A DNA stretch of 64,000 nt from Streptomyces sp. HPF1205 (GCF_020400825.1 NZ_JAINVH010000003.1:62001-126000), one strand, 5' to 3'; positions 36,244-46,411 are shown, numbered from the stretch's first letter. Notes: generated from the letters alone by a model not told the origin. Made by a program: numbers and translations.

Positions 36244-37854
36244 ATGGACAGGGCCGAGGCCGTCATACCGGCGCAGGGCGTCAAAGCGGCCGAGGACGCC
36301 GGGGCGGAGCAAGCGCCCGGGGTGGAGCGGGCGTCGGTCACGGGTGAGCCGGGCACGGACGAGTCCGGTCCGACCAGGGCGGGCGCGGGAGGCACACGGG
36401 GCCGGCGGCCGTGGATGCCGGGAGCGCGGCTGGACCCCTACCTCCTGGCGGCGGCGTTCTTCGTCCTGTACACGGCGCTGTCGGTCACCCGCTACCGGCG
36501 GATGCTCACCATGTCCTGGGACCTGGGCATCTTCGAGCAGGCCGTCAAGTCGTACGCCCACCTGCACGCACCCGTCGCCGACCTGAAAGGGCCGGGCTTC
36601 GACATCCTGGGCGACCACTTCAGCCCCGTCACCGCCCTGATCGCCCCCTTCTACCGGATCTTTCCCACTCCCGTCACCCTTCTGGTCGTCCAAGCCCTCC
36701 TGTTCGCGGTGTCCGTCATCCCCGTCACACGCGTCGCCGCCGAACTCCTGGGCCGCCCCCGCGGCCTTGCCGTCGGAACCGCCTACGCGCTGTCCTGGGG
36801 GGTTCAGAAGGCAGTCGAGTTCGATTTCCACGAGATCGCGTTCGCCATGCCCTTGCTCGCCTTCTCCCTCGAAGCCGTGCTCCGCAAGCGATGGGCCGCC
36901 GCCATGTGGTGGGCCGTTCCCCTGGCCCTCGTCAAAGAGGACATGGGCATCACGGCGGCGATGATCGGCGTGATCGTTTGGTGGCGGACCCGGCAGGAAC
37001 AGGACCCGGGACCCGGCGCGGACGTTTCCGGGGAAACGGGGGGCCCGCAGGAGGGCGAGGACTCGGGGAGGCTCGGGGACGCGCTGCGGTACGGACCGTG
37101 GGCGATCGGGCTGATCGCGCTCGGGATCGCGGCGTCGGCGCTGGAGTTCGGAGTGATCATCCCGGCGTTCAACAGCGGTGGCGCGTACGACTACTGGAAC
37201 AAGCTGAACGGGCACGGTGCGCCGATGCCGGGGCACATACCGTTCGGCACGGCGGTGCACACACTGTTGTGGATCCTGCTGCCGACCAGCGGGTTGCTGG
37301 CACTGCGCTCGCCTCTGCTGCTAGCGGCGCTGCCGACGATCGGATGGCGCTTCGTCTCGCACGACGACCACTACTGGGGCACCGACTGGCACTACAGCGC
37401 GGTGCTGATGCCGGTGGTCGCGCTGGCGCTGGTGGACGCGGCCGCGCGGGCGCGGGAGAGCCGGCGGCCGTGGCTGCGGTCGTACGCCTCCGGGGCACCG
37501 GCCGCCGTGGCGGGCGCGGCGATCGCGCTCACGGTCCACCTGCCGCTGGCGCAGCTCACGCACACGGACGCTTACGAGGTGGACGCCCGGACCAAGATCG
37601 TGGAGGGGTTGCTCGACCGGATCCCGGACGGCGCGACCGTGGAGGCGAACGTCGGCCCGATCAGCCGGCTGGTGCACCGCACGACGGTGTACTGGGTGGG
37701 CGACACGCCCGGGGTGATCCCGGACTACATCGCGCTGGACGACTCATCGGGGTGGGTGCCGGACCCGGCGACGTACGCGAAGCAGTTGCATCCGACGGCG
37801 ACGTACACACAGATCGCGAACGACCAGGGGTATGTGATCCTGCGCCGGAACTGA
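36244..37854 (+). CDS. DUF2079 polytopic membrane protein
   Basis: 536 residues. After a hydrophilic ~60-residue N-terminus there are about nine membrane helices. The family's conserved start of the membrane region is present: SWDLGIFEQAVKSYAH and GDHFSPVTALIAPFYRIFPTP, then SWGVQKAVEFDFHEIAFAMP and FVSHDDHYWGTDWHYSAVLMP. DUF2079 proteins look like GT-C-type membrane glycosyltransferases, with acidic residues in the first loop (WDLGIFEQ), but no activity is proven. GGGAGG precedes the ATG. Convergent with the TolB-like gene. Confidence 0.88.
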   Translation: MDRAEAVIPAQGVKAAEDAGAEQAPGVERASVTGEPGTDESGPTRAGAGGTRGRRPWMPGARLDPYLLAAAFFVLYTALSVTRYRRMLTMSWDLGIFEQAVKSYAHLHAPVADLKGPGFDILGDHFSPVTALIAPFYRIFPTPVTLLVVQALLFAVSVIPVTRVAAELLGRPRGLAVGTAYALSWGVQKAVEFDFHEIAFAMPLLAFSLEAVLRKRWAAAMWWAVPLALVKEDMGITAAMIGVIVWWRTRQEQDPGPGADVSGETGGPQEGEDSGRLGDALRYGPWAIGLIALGIAASALEFGVIIPAFNSGGAYDYWNKLNGHGAPMPGHIPFGTAVHTLLWILLPTSGLLALRSPLLLAALPTIGWRFVSHDDHYWGTDWHYSAVLMPVVALALVDAAARARESRRPWLRSYASGAPAAVAGAAIALTVHLPLAQLTHTDAYEVDARTKIVEGLLDRIPDGATVEANVGPISRLVHRTTVYWVGDTPGVIPDYIALDDSSGWVPDPATYAKQLHPTATYTQIANDQGYVILRRN

Positions 37855-37881
37855 GGTGCGCCGAGGGGGGGGAGGACGGGG

Positions 37882-38970
37882 TCAGGGCGTGGCCAAGGAG
37901 TGGACGGGGTAGTCGACGTAGGCGAAGCGGCGGCTGTCGGGGGCCCAGCTGTTGACGTTGAGGGTGCCTTGGCCACCGAAGAGGGTGAGGACGTCCCTCG
38001 GGGTGCCGCCGTCCGGTTCGATGCGGCGCAGGATCACCTCGCGGTCGGCGGGATGGCCCTGCGTGCCCGGCGGGAAGCTGACGTAGAGGATGTGGCGGCC
38101 GTCGGGTGAGGGGTGCGGGAACCAGTTGACGCGCTCGTCGGAGGTGAGCCGGGTCAGGCCGGAGCCGTCGGGGCGCATCCGGAAGAGCTGCGCGTGGCCG
38201 GGGGCGGCCGCGCCGTGCTCGGAGTTGAAGTAGATCCAGTCCCCGTCCGGGCCGAATTCGGGTCCGTCGGCCGGGGCGGGGCTGTCGGTGAGGCGGGTGT
38301 CGGGGCCGCCGGCGGCCGGGATGGTGAAGATGTTGCGGTAGCCCCAGTCGTCGCCGCCGTACGGTTCGACGCCCACGTAGGCCAGGGTGCGGCCGTCGGG
38401 CGAGATGCCGTGCAGGAAGTGACGGAAGGGGCCGGGCGCGTGGTCGTTGGTGACCCGGCGGGCCGGACCGCCCTCGAACGGTACGGCGTGGATGTGGCCG
38501 TCACCCGCCGAAAGGTAGAGAGTGCGGCCGTCCGGCGACAGGAGGTGGTCGTTGTTGGCGTCGGTGATCCCGCCCGAATCAATGACCTCCGGCCCGCGGT
38601 CGATGACCTCCGGCCCGTAGCCTGCCCGCCCGGCCCCGGCCCCGGCCCCGGCCTCCGGTGCGGCCGCCGCGCGAGCCCTGGCCTCCCCCGCTGCTTCGGC
38701 CCCCGCCTCCCGCCCGGCCCCCGCCTCCGGTCCGGCCGCTCCCTCCGGTCCGGCCGCCTCCCCTGCCGGGGCCGGGACCCGCAGCAGCAGCCCGTCCTGG
38801 TTGAACACCAGCCAGCGCCCGTCGGGCGACCAGTTGGGCGCTTCCAGGGCGCTGTCCCTCGTCTCGTACACCAACCGCGGCCGCCCGCCGTCGATGTCGG
38901 CCACCATCAGCCGGGCGCACCGGCCGGGAGCGAGCGGCCGGACGTTGGTGCCCTTGCCCGTGATCGTCAC
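37882..38970 (-). CDS. TolB-like beta-propeller (WD40/PD40) protein
   Basis: 362 residues, no signal peptide. PD40 repeats are clear: APNWSPDGRWLVFNQDG, LLSPDGRTLYLSAGDG, HGISPDGRTLAYVG, EFGPDGDWIYFNSEHG, PHPSPDGRHILYVSF, SWAPDSRRFAYVDYP, enough for a six-bladed propeller. Between blades one and two is an insertion of ~60 residues rich in Gly/Ala/Glu (about 67–130), ending in the doublet GPEVIDRGPEVIDSGG, encoded by an 18-bp direct repeat. GTG start. Likely a binding or scaffold protein; ligand unknown. Ends close to the DUF2079 gene in convergent orientation. Confidence 0.85.
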   Translation of the reverse strand: MTITGKGTNVRPLAPGRCARLMVADIDGGRPRLVYETRDSALEAPNWSPDGRWLVFNQDGLLLRVPAPAGEAAGPEGAAGPEAGAGREAGAEAAGEARARAAAAPEAGAGAGAGRAGYGPEVIDRGPEVIDSGGITDANNDHLLSPDGRTLYLSAGDGHIHAVPFEGGPARRVTNDHAPGPFRHFLHGISPDGRTLAYVGVEPYGGDDWGYRNIFTIPAAGGPDTRLTDSPAPADGPEFGPDGDWIYFNSEHGAAAPGHAQLFRMRPDGSGLTRLTSDERVNWFPHPSPDGRHILYVSFPPGTQGHPADREVILRRIEPDGGTPRDVLTLFGGQGTLNVNSWAPDSRRFAYVDYPVHSLATP

Positions 38971-39053
38971 GGCCGCACCCTATGCGCCGGCGTGCCCCGT
39001 CCACGAGGGCCGGGGCGCGCCGACCGCCGGCCGGCCGGGAACCTCCCGGGCCG

Positions 39054-42000
39054 TCAACCGCCCAGCACCGCCGTCAGGAACTCCGCCGTCCACTGGAGCA
39101 GTTCCCGTCCCACCACCGGCTTCCCGCCGACCCGGGCGGTGGTCGGCCGCGGCACCAGCACCTGCTTGGTCGCGTGCTTGATCACCGAGCGCGGGTAGAG
39201 GCGGCCCAGCCGCAGCTCCTGCGACTCACGCAGCTCGACCGGGCCGAAGCGGATGTTCGCGCCCTGCAGGGTGATGTCGCTGACGCCCACCTTGCGGGCC
39301 AGCAGCCGCAGCCCCGCCACGAGGAGCAGGTTCTCCACCGGTTCGGGCAGCTTGCCGTACCGGTCGGTCAGCTCCTCGCGGACGGCGGCGACGTCCTCCT
39401 CACTGGCCACGGCCGCGATGGAGCGGTACGCCTGCAGGCGCAGCCGCTCACCGGGCGCGTAGTCGTGCGGCACGTGCGCGTCGACCGGGAGCTCGATCTT
39501 GACTTCGAGCGGCGCCTGCTCCGGCTCCCCGCCCCCCGCCTCCAGCGCGGAGCGGTAGTCGGCGACGGCCTCGCCCACCATCCGTACGTACAGGTCGAAG
39601 CCGACGCCCGCGATGTGGCCGGACTGCTCGCCGCCCAGCAGGTTGCCCGCGCCGCGGATCTCCAGGTCCTTCATGGCCACGTACATGCCCGCGCCCATCT
39701 CGGTGTGCTGGGCGATGGTGGCCAGCCGCTCGTGCGCGGTCTCGGTCAGCGGCTTCTCCGGCGGGTAGAGGAAGTAGGCGTAGCCCCGCTCCCGCGAGCG
39801 GCCGACCCGGCCGCGCAACTGGTGGAGCTGGGACAGGCCGAACGTGTCGCCGCGCTCCACGATCAGGGTGTTGGCGTTGGAGATGTCGATTCCGGACTCC
39901 ACGATCGTGGTCGACACCAGCACGTCGAACTTCTTCTCCCAGAAGTCCACGACCACCTGTTCGAGCTGGGACTCGCCCATCTGCCCGTGCGCGGTGGCGA
40001 TCCGCGCCTCGGGCACGATCTCGCGCAGCCGCGCCGCCGCGCGGTCGATGGACTCCACCCGGTTGTGGATGTAGAAGGCCTGCCCCTCGCGCAGCAGTTC
40101 GCGGCGGATCGCGGCGCCGATCTGCTTCTCCTCGTACGGGCCGACGAAGGTCAGCACCGGGTGCCGCTCCTCCGGCGGGGTGGTGATGGTCGACATCTCG
40201 CGGATGCCGGTGACGGCCATCTCCAGGGTGCGCGGGATCGGGGTCGCCGACATGGTGAGCACGTCCACGTTGGCCCGCAGCTTCTTCAGCTGCTCCTTGT
40301 GCTCGACGCCGAACCGCTGCTCCTCATCCACGATGACCAGGCCCAGGTCGCGGAACCGGGTCTCGGAGGCGAACAGCCGGTGGGTGCCGATGACCACGTC
40401 CACCGAGCCGTCCCGCAGCCCTTCGAGCACCGCCTTCGCCTCGGTGTCGGTCTGGAACCGCGACAGCGCCCGCACGTTGACCGGGAACTGGGCGTACCGC
40501 TCGGAGAAGGTGCCGAAGTGCTGCTGCACCAGCAGCGTGGTCGGCACGAGCACGGCCACCTGCTTGCCGTCCTGGACCGCCTTGAAGGCCGCGCGCACCG
40601 CGATCTCCGTCTTGCCGTAGCCCACGTCGCCGCAGATCAGCCGGTCCATGGGCACGGACTTCTCCATGTCCTCCTTGACCTCGGCGATGGTGGTGAGCTG
40701 GTCGGGCGTCTCCGCGTACGGGAAGGCGTCCTCCAGTTCGCGCTGCCAGGGCGTGTCGGGCCCGAAGGAGTGGCCGGGGGCGGCCATCCGCGCCGAGTAC
40801 AACCGGATGAGGTCGGCCGCGATCTCCTTGACGGCCTTCTTCGCCCGCGCCTTGGTCTTGGTCCAGTCTGCGCCGCCGAGCCGGTGCAGCGAGGGCGCCT
40901 CGCCACCCACGTACTTGGTGATCTGTTCGAGCTGGTCGGTGGGGACGAACAGCCGGTCGCCGGGCTGGCCGCGCTTGGCCGGTGCGTACTCGACCACCAG
41001 GTACTCGCGGGTGGCGCCCTGCACCGTGCGCTGGACCATCTCCACGTAGCGGCCGACGCCGTGCTGCTCGTGCACGATGTAGTCGCCGCTGACCAGGGTG
41101 AGCGGGTCGATGGTCTTGCGCCGCCGGGACGGCATGCGGCCCATGTCCTTGGTCGAGGACTTCTGGCCGGACAGGTCGGTCTCGGTCAGGACGGCGAGCT
41201 TCAGGGAGGGGTCGACGAAGCCGTGCTCCAGCGAGCCGGTCGCCACGTGGACCACGGAGGGCGCGAGGTCGCCGAGGTCCGCGCCGGCGCGGGCCGCGAT
41301 GCCCTCGCCGCCGAGTACCTCGATCATACGGGCGGCCGGTCCGTGCCCCTCGGTGACGAAGACCGCCCGCCACCCCTCGGCCAGCCACCCCTTGGTGTCG
41401 GCCAGTGCCCGGGCGGTGTCGCCGCGGTACAGCTCGGGCGCGCGCATGCCCAGCCGCAGGGTGTCGCCGAACTCCAGCTCGGGCCCGATCAGCCGCCCCT
41501 CGTACGTCGCCTCGTGGCCCTCGTCGGCCGCGAACGGGCTCACCGACCACCACGGGACGCCCAGCTCGCGGGCGTGGTCGCGGATGTCCGCGATCGAGCG
41601 CAGCGAGGCGGCGCCCAGGTCGATCGGCGCCTTGCCGCCGCCCGCGGAGGCCGCCCACGACGCCTCCAGGAACTCCCGCGAGGTCGCCACCAGGTCGGCG
41701 GCCCTGGTACGCACCCGTTCCGGGTCGCACACGACGGTCATCGACCCGGCCGGCAGGACGTCCAGCAGCAGCTCCATGTCGTCGACCAGGACCGGGGCGA
41801 GCGACTCCATGCCCTCGACCGCGATGCCCTCGGCGATCTTGTCGAGGAGCTCGGCCAGTTCGGGGTGCTCGCCCGCGAGAACGGCGGCGCGGGCCCGCAC
41901 CTCGTCGGTGAGCAGCAGCTCGCGGCACGGCGGTGCCCACAGGCCGTGCTCGGCCACCTCCAGGGAGCGCTGGTCGGCGACCTTGAAGTAGCGGATCTCC

Positions 42001-42632
42001 TCAACGTCGTCGCCCCAGAACTCCACCCGCAGCGGGTGCTCCTCGGTGGGCGGGAAGACGTCCAGGATGCCGCCGCGCACCGCGAACTCGCCGCGCTTCT
42101 CGACCAGCTCCACCCGGGAGTACGCGGCCGCGGCCAGGGCGTCGACCACCTCCTGCAGGTCGGCGCTCCGCCCGGTGGCCAGGGCCACGGGCTCCAGGTC
42201 GCCGAGCCCCTTGACCTGCGGCTGGAGCACCGAGCGGATGGGGGCGACGACGACCTGCACGGGTCCCGCCGCCGGGTCGTCGGCTCGCGGATGGGCCAGC
42301 CGGCGCAGCACGGCCAGCCGCCGGCCGACGGTGTCACTGCGCGGGGACAGCCGCTCGTGCGGCAACGTCTCCCACGCCGGGAACTCCACCACCGCGTCCG
42401 GCGGCAGCATCGAGCGCAGGCTCGCCGCGAGGTCCTCGGTCTCCCGGCCGGTCGCGGTGACCGCGAGTACGGTACGGCGGGCACGCGCGGCCAGGGCCGC
42501 GACGACCAGGGGCCGGGCGGCGGGCGGGCCGACCAGGTCCACCTGCGGCCGGGCGCCGGAGGCGGCGGCTTCCACCGCTTCGGCGAGGGCGGCGTCCTCG
42601 GCGACGACGTCGACCAGACCGTTCAGACTCAT
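39054..42632 (-). CDS. mfd: Transcription-repair coupling factor Mfd
   Basis: 1192-residue ATP-dependent translocase that removes RNA polymerase stalled at lesions and recruits UvrA. N-terminal UvrB-homology region (SLNGLVDVVAEDAALAEAV onward), the RNA-polymerase-interacting domain (GDYIVHEQHGVGRYVEMV), then the RecG-like motor: Walker A GDVGYGKTE, DEEQ box VIVDEEQRFGVEHKEQL, TATPIPRTL, and motif VI QLRGRVGRS; the C-terminal TRCF domain follows. Full length. ATG at 42632 chosen, as MSLNGLVD matches the family start; upstream frame is open but non-coding. Confidence 0.96.
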   Translation of the reverse strand: MSLNGLVDVVAEDAALAEAVEAAASGARPQVDLVGPPAARPLVVAALAARARRTVLAVTATGRETEDLAASLRSMLPPDAVVEFPAWETLPHERLSPRSDTVGRRLAVLRRLAHPRADDPAAGPVQVVVAPIRSVLQPQVKGLGDLEPVALATGRSADLQEVVDALAAAAYSRVELVEKRGEFAVRGGILDVFPPTEEHPLRVEFWGDDVEEIRYFKVADQRSLEVAEHGLWAPPCRELLLTDEVRARAAVLAGEHPELAELLDKIAEGIAVEGMESLAPVLVDDMELLLDVLPAGSMTVVCDPERVRTRAADLVATSREFLEASWAASAGGGKAPIDLGAASLRSIADIRDHARELGVPWWSVSPFAADEGHEATYEGRLIGPELEFGDTLRLGMRAPELYRGDTARALADTKGWLAEGWRAVFVTEGHGPAARMIEVLGGEGIAARAGADLGDLAPSVVHVATGSLEHGFVDPSLKLAVLTETDLSGQKSSTKDMGRMPSRRRKTIDPLTLVSGDYIVHEQHGVGRYVEMVQRTVQGATREYLVVEYAPAKRGQPGDRLFVPTDQLEQITKYVGGEAPSLHRLGGADWTKTKARAKKAVKEIAADLIRLYSARMAAPGHSFGPDTPWQRELEDAFPYAETPDQLTTIAEVKEDMEKSVPMDRLICGDVGYGKTEIAVRAAFKAVQDGKQVAVLVPTTLLVQQHFGTFSERYAQFPVNVRALSRFQTDTEAKAVLEGLRDGSVDVVIGTHRLFASETRFRDLGLVIVDEEQRFGVEHKEQLKKLRANVDVLTMSATPIPRTLEMAVTGIREMSTITTPPEERHPVLTFVGPYEEKQIGAAIRRELLREGQAFYIHNRVESIDRAAARLREIVPEARIATAHGQMGESQLEQVVVDFWEKKFDVLVSTTIVESGIDISNANTLIVERGDTFGLSQLHQLRGRVGRSRERGYAYFLYPPEKPLTETAHERLATIAQHTEMGAGMYVAMKDLEIRGAGNLLGGEQSGHIAGVGFDLYVRMVGEAVADYRSALEAGGGEPEQAPLEVKIELPVDAHVPHDYAPGERLRLQAYRSIAAVASEEDVAAVREELTDRYGKLPEPVENLLLVAGLRLLARKVGVSDITLQGANIRFGPVELRESQELRLGRLYPRSVIKHATKQVLVPRPTTARVGGKPVVGRELLQWTAEFLTAVLGG

Positions 42633-42843
42633 GTGGGTATTCCGTCCCGGAGGATTCGCGTACGCGGCCGCCCGGGGGCGCGCGTACGGGGGCGTACGGG
42701 GCTGCACCGGCCCGCGCCGCCCCGCGGGCAACGCGAACCGCCCGACACGTGTCACGGGCCGGGGTCCACCAGCCTACGACGTGCCGCGGACATCCGGCGG
42801 ACGAGGATGGCCGACGATGGCAGAGGAGGGGCCGAGGAGTACG

Positions 42844-42889
42844 CACGGCGGCCCCGGAGCGCGGGGTTCCGCGCTCCGGGGCCGCCGTG
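42844..42889 (-). terminator. Strong hairpin after the ABC exporter operon
   Basis: Perfect 21-bp stem (42844–42864 with 42869–42889) closing a 4-nt loop (GGTT), about 125 bp past the permease stop and upstream of mfd. The rest of the 380-bp gap holds the permease-end repeats and presumably the mfd promoter. Confidence 0.85.
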
Positions 42890-42951
42890 GCCGCCATCGA
42901 TCCGTCGGGGTCGGTCCGTCCCGGCAATCCGTTCCGGTCAGCCCGTCGCGA

Positions 42952-43026
42952 TCAATCCGTCGGCATCACACTCCATCGGTATCGGTCAATCCGTCGGCAT
43001 CAATCCGTCGGCATCAATCCGTCGCG
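42952..43026 (-). repeat. 14-bp tandem repeats overlapping the ABC permease stop codon
   Basis: TCAATCCGTCGGCA at 42952, 42986 and 43000, plus a partial copy from 43014 whose first three bases are the permease stop. Each copy starts with the reverse-strand TGA. Looser TCCGTC-type copies extend back to about 42900. Confidence 0.85.
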
Positions 43027-45590
43027 ATCGCGTTCAGCACGTTCATCCGCCCCGCCCGGAAGGCCGGCAGCAGCGCGGCCAGCAGACCGACGACGGCCGA
43101 GCCGACGAAGACGGTGATGATCGTCGGCCACGGGATGCGCAGGATGCCCAGCCCCTGGGTGGCCAGCACCTGCTGGGCGGTGGAGCCCCAGCCCAGGCCC
43201 AGGCCCAGGCCGACCAGCGCGCCGAACAGGGCGATGACCACCGACTCCAGCCGGATCATCCGGCGAAGCTGCCGCCGCGACATCCCGATCGCCCGCACCA
43301 GGCCGATCTCCCGGGTCCGCTCGACGACCGACAGCGCGAGGGTGTTGACCACGCCGAGGATGGCCACGATGATCGCCAGGCCCAGCAGCCCGTAGATCAT
43401 GTAGAGCAGCTGGTTGACCTGCTTGTGGATGAGGTCCTTGTAGTCGGCCTGGTCGCGGACCTTGATCTGCGGGTAGTCCTTGACCGCGGCCTTGAGCGCC
43501 GCGTACGCCTGGTCCTGCTTGCCGCTCGCCGCCTTGGCGAAGAGCATGAAGTCGCCGGGCATCTTGTTCGGTGGCAGGTACTGCCGGGCGGTGGCGGTGC
43601 TGATGAACATCGAGCCGTGCTCGATGGACGTGTCGTCGCTGGTGATCGCGGCGATCCTCAGGTGGGCGGTGCGGCCCGAGGTCGGCGTCACCGCGAGGGT
43701 GTCGCCCACCTTCAGGTGGTTGTCCTTGGCGAAGCCCTCGGGCACCGACATGGCGTCGGCCTTGTAGGCGTCGGTCAGCTTGCCGGCGGTGGTCTTCAGC
43801 CGCAGGTCCTGCGGGTACGTGGGGTCCGCCGCGCTCAGCGACTTGACCACCGACTTCCCCGAGGGCAGCACCAGCCTGGCGTTGATCATCGTGTAGTTGG
43901 TGTACCGCTCGACGAGGCCGCCGGCCTGCACGGACTTCAGCGCGCTGACGGCCGCCGGGGTGATCGGCATGTCGCCCATGCCGGACTGCATGATGAAGTC
44001 CGCGCCGACGGAGGTGTCGAGCTGGTCGTCGGCGGAGGCCACCATCGAGGAGCCGACCACCGACATGCCGGCCACCAGAGCCAGGCCGATCATCAGGGCG
44101 GAGGCGGTCGCTCCGGTACGGCGCGGGTTGCGCAGCGCGTTGCGCTCGGCGAGCCGTCCGACGGGTCCGAAGAAGCGCAGCACCACCGCGCTGACCACCC
44201 GTACGATCGCGCCGGCCAGCAGCGGGCCGACGATCACGAAGCCGATCAGGGACAGCAGCACGCCCAGGCCCAGCAGTCCGCCGCCCGAGGACGCCTTGTC
44301 CGCCTTCGCGGCGCCGACCAGGGCGAGCACGCCGGCGGCGCTCACCAGGACGCCGACCGCGGCGCGGATCCGGCCGGCCCTGCCGTCGGCGGGGGTGCCG
44401 GCGTCCCTCAGCGCGGCCATCGGGGAGATCTTCCCGGCCCGTCGGGCGGGGATGTAGGCGGACAGCAGGGTGACGACGACGCCGATGGCCAGGCCCACGA
44501 TCGGGGTGGTCGCCTTGACCGTCAGCTCGGAGGTGTCCAGCTTCATGCCGGCCTTGCCCATCAGCTTCATCAGCCCGATGGCCAGCCCGATGCCGCCGCC
44601 TATGCCGAGCAGCGAGCCGGTGACGCCGAGCAGCACCGCCTCGAACAGCACCGACCGGTTGATCTGCCGGCGGCTGGAGCCGAGCGCCCGCATCAGCCCG
44701 ATCTCGCGGGTGCGCTGGGCGACGAGCATCGAGAAGGTGTTGACGATGAGGAAGACGCCGACCAGGACGGAGATGCCGGCGAAGCCGAGCATCGCGTACT
44801 TCATGAAGTTCAGGAAGCCGCCGACGTCGTCCTTGTCCTTCTTCTTGGTCTCGGCGGCCGTGTCGATCGTGTAGTGGCTGCCGATGGCCGCCTTGACGTC
44901 GGCCTTGAGCTGGTCGTCCGTGACGCCCTTGGCCGCCGTGAGGCCGAAGCCGGTGTAGGCGTGGGTGTTGCCGAGCAGCCGGGCCTGGGCGGTGGCGGTG
45001 TCGATGTAGACGACGGCCGCGCCCGGGTTGGTGGTCTTGAAGGTGGCGATGCCGGAGATGGTGACGTCGAAGTCGCCGGGCTCGGCGATGATCCGCAGCC
45101 GGTCGCCGATCTTCAGGTGGTGCTTGTCGGCGGTGTCCTTGTCCAGGACGGCCTGGGTGCCGTTCGACGGGACGTGGCCGGAGGTGATGTCGACGGCCCG
45201 GGTCTCGGTCGGGTCCCAGTTGCTGACGATGGTGGGGGCGCCGGACGAGGGGCTGATGCTGTCGTTCTTCGTGTCCGCGACCGTGACGTCCTGACTGGTG
45301 ACGTCGGGGTCGGACTGGGCGACGCCCCGGACGTGGACGAGCGTGCGCTGCAGGGAGGCCGGCACGGTGTCCGGGATGCCGGTCCTCTGGGCGTCGTCCA
45401 CCTTCTTGGCGCTGATGGTGACGTCGGAGGCGGTGGAGCCGAAGAGCTTGTCGAAGGTGGCGGTCATGGTGTCGGTGAACACCAGGGTGCCGCAGACGAA
45501 CGCCACCGACAGCAGGACGGCGATCATGGACAGGACCATCCTGCCCTTGTGCGCGAGGAAGTTGCGCACCGAGGTCTTCAGGACGGTCAC
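43014..45590 (-). CDS. ABC exporter permease (MacB/FtsX type)
   Basis: 858 residues. Two FtsX-type modules, each with an extracytoplasmic MacB-like domain: N-terminal helix (KGRMVLSMIAVLLSVAFVCG), ~220-residue periplasm-side domain, three helices around 265–420, then a second unit with helices near 430–520 and 735–850. The loop signatures QRTREIGLMRALGSSRRQI and ERTREIGLVRAIGMSRRQL mark the coupling helices of both halves. GTG start overlaps the ATPase stop (GTGA). Such systems export peptides or antibiotics or act as mechanotransmitters; cargo unknown. Confidence 0.93.
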   Translation of the reverse strand: MTVLKTSVRNFLAHKGRMVLSMIAVLLSVAFVCGTLVFTDTMTATFDKLFGSTASDVTISAKKVDDAQRTGIPDTVPASLQRTLVHVRGVAQSDPDVTSQDVTVADTKNDSISPSSGAPTIVSNWDPTETRAVDITSGHVPSNGTQAVLDKDTADKHHLKIGDRLRIIAEPGDFDVTISGIATFKTTNPGAAVVYIDTATAQARLLGNTHAYTGFGLTAAKGVTDDQLKADVKAAIGSHYTIDTAAETKKKDKDDVGGFLNFMKYAMLGFAGISVLVGVFLIVNTFSMLVAQRTREIGLMRALGSSRRQINRSVLFEAVLLGVTGSLLGIGGGIGLAIGLMKLMGKAGMKLDTSELTVKATTPIVGLAIGVVVTLLSAYIPARRAGKISPMAALRDAGTPADGRAGRIRAAVGVLVSAAGVLALVGAAKADKASSGGGLLGLGVLLSLIGFVIVGPLLAGAIVRVVSAVVLRFFGPVGRLAERNALRNPRRTGATASALMIGLALVAGMSVVGSSMVASADDQLDTSVGADFIMQSGMGDMPITPAAVSALKSVQAGGLVERYTNYTMINARLVLPSGKSVVKSLSAADPTYPQDLRLKTTAGKLTDAYKADAMSVPEGFAKDNHLKVGDTLAVTPTSGRTAHLRIAAITSDDTSIEHGSMFISTATARQYLPPNKMPGDFMLFAKAASGKQDQAYAALKAAVKDYPQIKVRDQADYKDLIHKQVNQLLYMIYGLLGLAIIVAILGVVNTLALSVVERTREIGLVRAIGMSRRQLRRMIRLESVVIALFGALVGLGLGLGWGSTAQQVLATQGLGILRIPWPTIITVFVGSAVVGLLAALLPAFRAGRMNVLNAIATD

Positions 45591-46411
45591 GACGCCCTCC
45601 CGCGGCCGTCGCTGTCACCGGGGGTACGGGGGTCGCCGCCCGGCTGGAAGCGCAGCATGCGCTCCAGCACGGACTCGGCGGTGGGACTGAGCATCTCGTC
45701 CACGATCCGGCCGTCCGCCAGGTAGAGCACACGGTCGGCGTACGAGGCCGCGACCGGGTCGTGGGTGACCATGACGATGGTCTGGCCGAGTTCGTCCACC
45801 GAGCGGCGCAGGAAGCCGAGGATCTCGGCGCCGGCCCGGGAGTCAAGGTTTCCGGTCGGCTCGTCGCCGAAGATGATCTCGGGGCGGGCGGCGAGCGCCC
45901 TGGCCACCGCCACGCGCTGCTGCTGGCCGCCGGAGAGCTGGTTGGGGCGGTGCTTGAGCCGGCCGGCCAGGCCGACGGTCTCCACCACGCGGTCCAGCCA
46001 GTCGCGGTCCACCCGGCGGCCGGCGATGTCCATCGGAAGGGTGATGTTCTCCGCCGCGTTGAGGGTCGGCAGCAGGTTGAAGGACTGGAAGATGAAGCCG
46101 ATCTTGTCCCGGCGCAGCTGGGTGAGCTTCTTGTCCTTCAGGCCGGTGATCTCGGTGTCGCCGATCCAGATCCGGCCCTCGCTGACCGTGTCGAGCCCGG
46201 CCAGGCAGTGCATGAGGGTCGACTTGCCGGAGCCCGAGGGGCCCATGATCGCGGTGAACCGGCCGCGGGCGATGTCCACGTCCACCGCGTCCAGGGCCAG
46301 CACCCGCGTCTCGCCGCTGCCGTACGCCTTCGTCACCGCCCGACCGGCCGCGGCAATCGCCGAGCGCTCTCCGCTGCCCCCGGCCTTGGGAACCCTCACT
46401 GGCGTTGTCAC
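45587..46411 (-). CDS. ABC exporter ATP-binding protein (MacB/LolD type)
   Basis: 274 residues from the GTG at 46411, chosen because GGGAG lies 7 nt upstream; an in-frame ATG at 46436–46438 has no ribosome site and abuts a CGGT microsatellite. Walker A is GPSGSGKST, Q-loop FQSFNLLPTLNAAEN, signature LSGGQQQR, Walker B IIFGDEPTGNLDS, H-loop MVTHD. The GNLDS motif is typical of LolD/MacB ATPases. The last ~40 residues are a hydrophilic extension. Stop overlaps the permease start, so the pair is translationally coupled. Confidence 0.93.
   Translation of the reverse strand: MTTPVRVPKAGGSGERSAIAAAGRAVTKAYGSGETRVLALDAVDVDIARGRFTAIMGPSGSGKSTLMHCLAGLDTVSEGRIWIGDTEITGLKDKKLTQLRRDKIGFIFQSFNLLPTLNAAENITLPMDIAGRRVDRDWLDRVVETVGLAGRLKHRPNQLSGGQQQRVAVARALAARPEIIFGDEPTGNLDSRAGAEILGFLRRSVDELGQTIVMVTHDPVAASYADRVLYLADGRIVDEMLSPTAESVLERMLRFQPGGDPRTPGDSDGRGRAS

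Noticed and set aside
38982..45725. A 2247-codon open frame on the plus strand opposite mfd and the ABC operon
   Set aside because: It is the antisense shadow of high-GC genes; its translation is His/Arg/Gly/Val-rich low complexity, while mfd and the permease match known families throughout.
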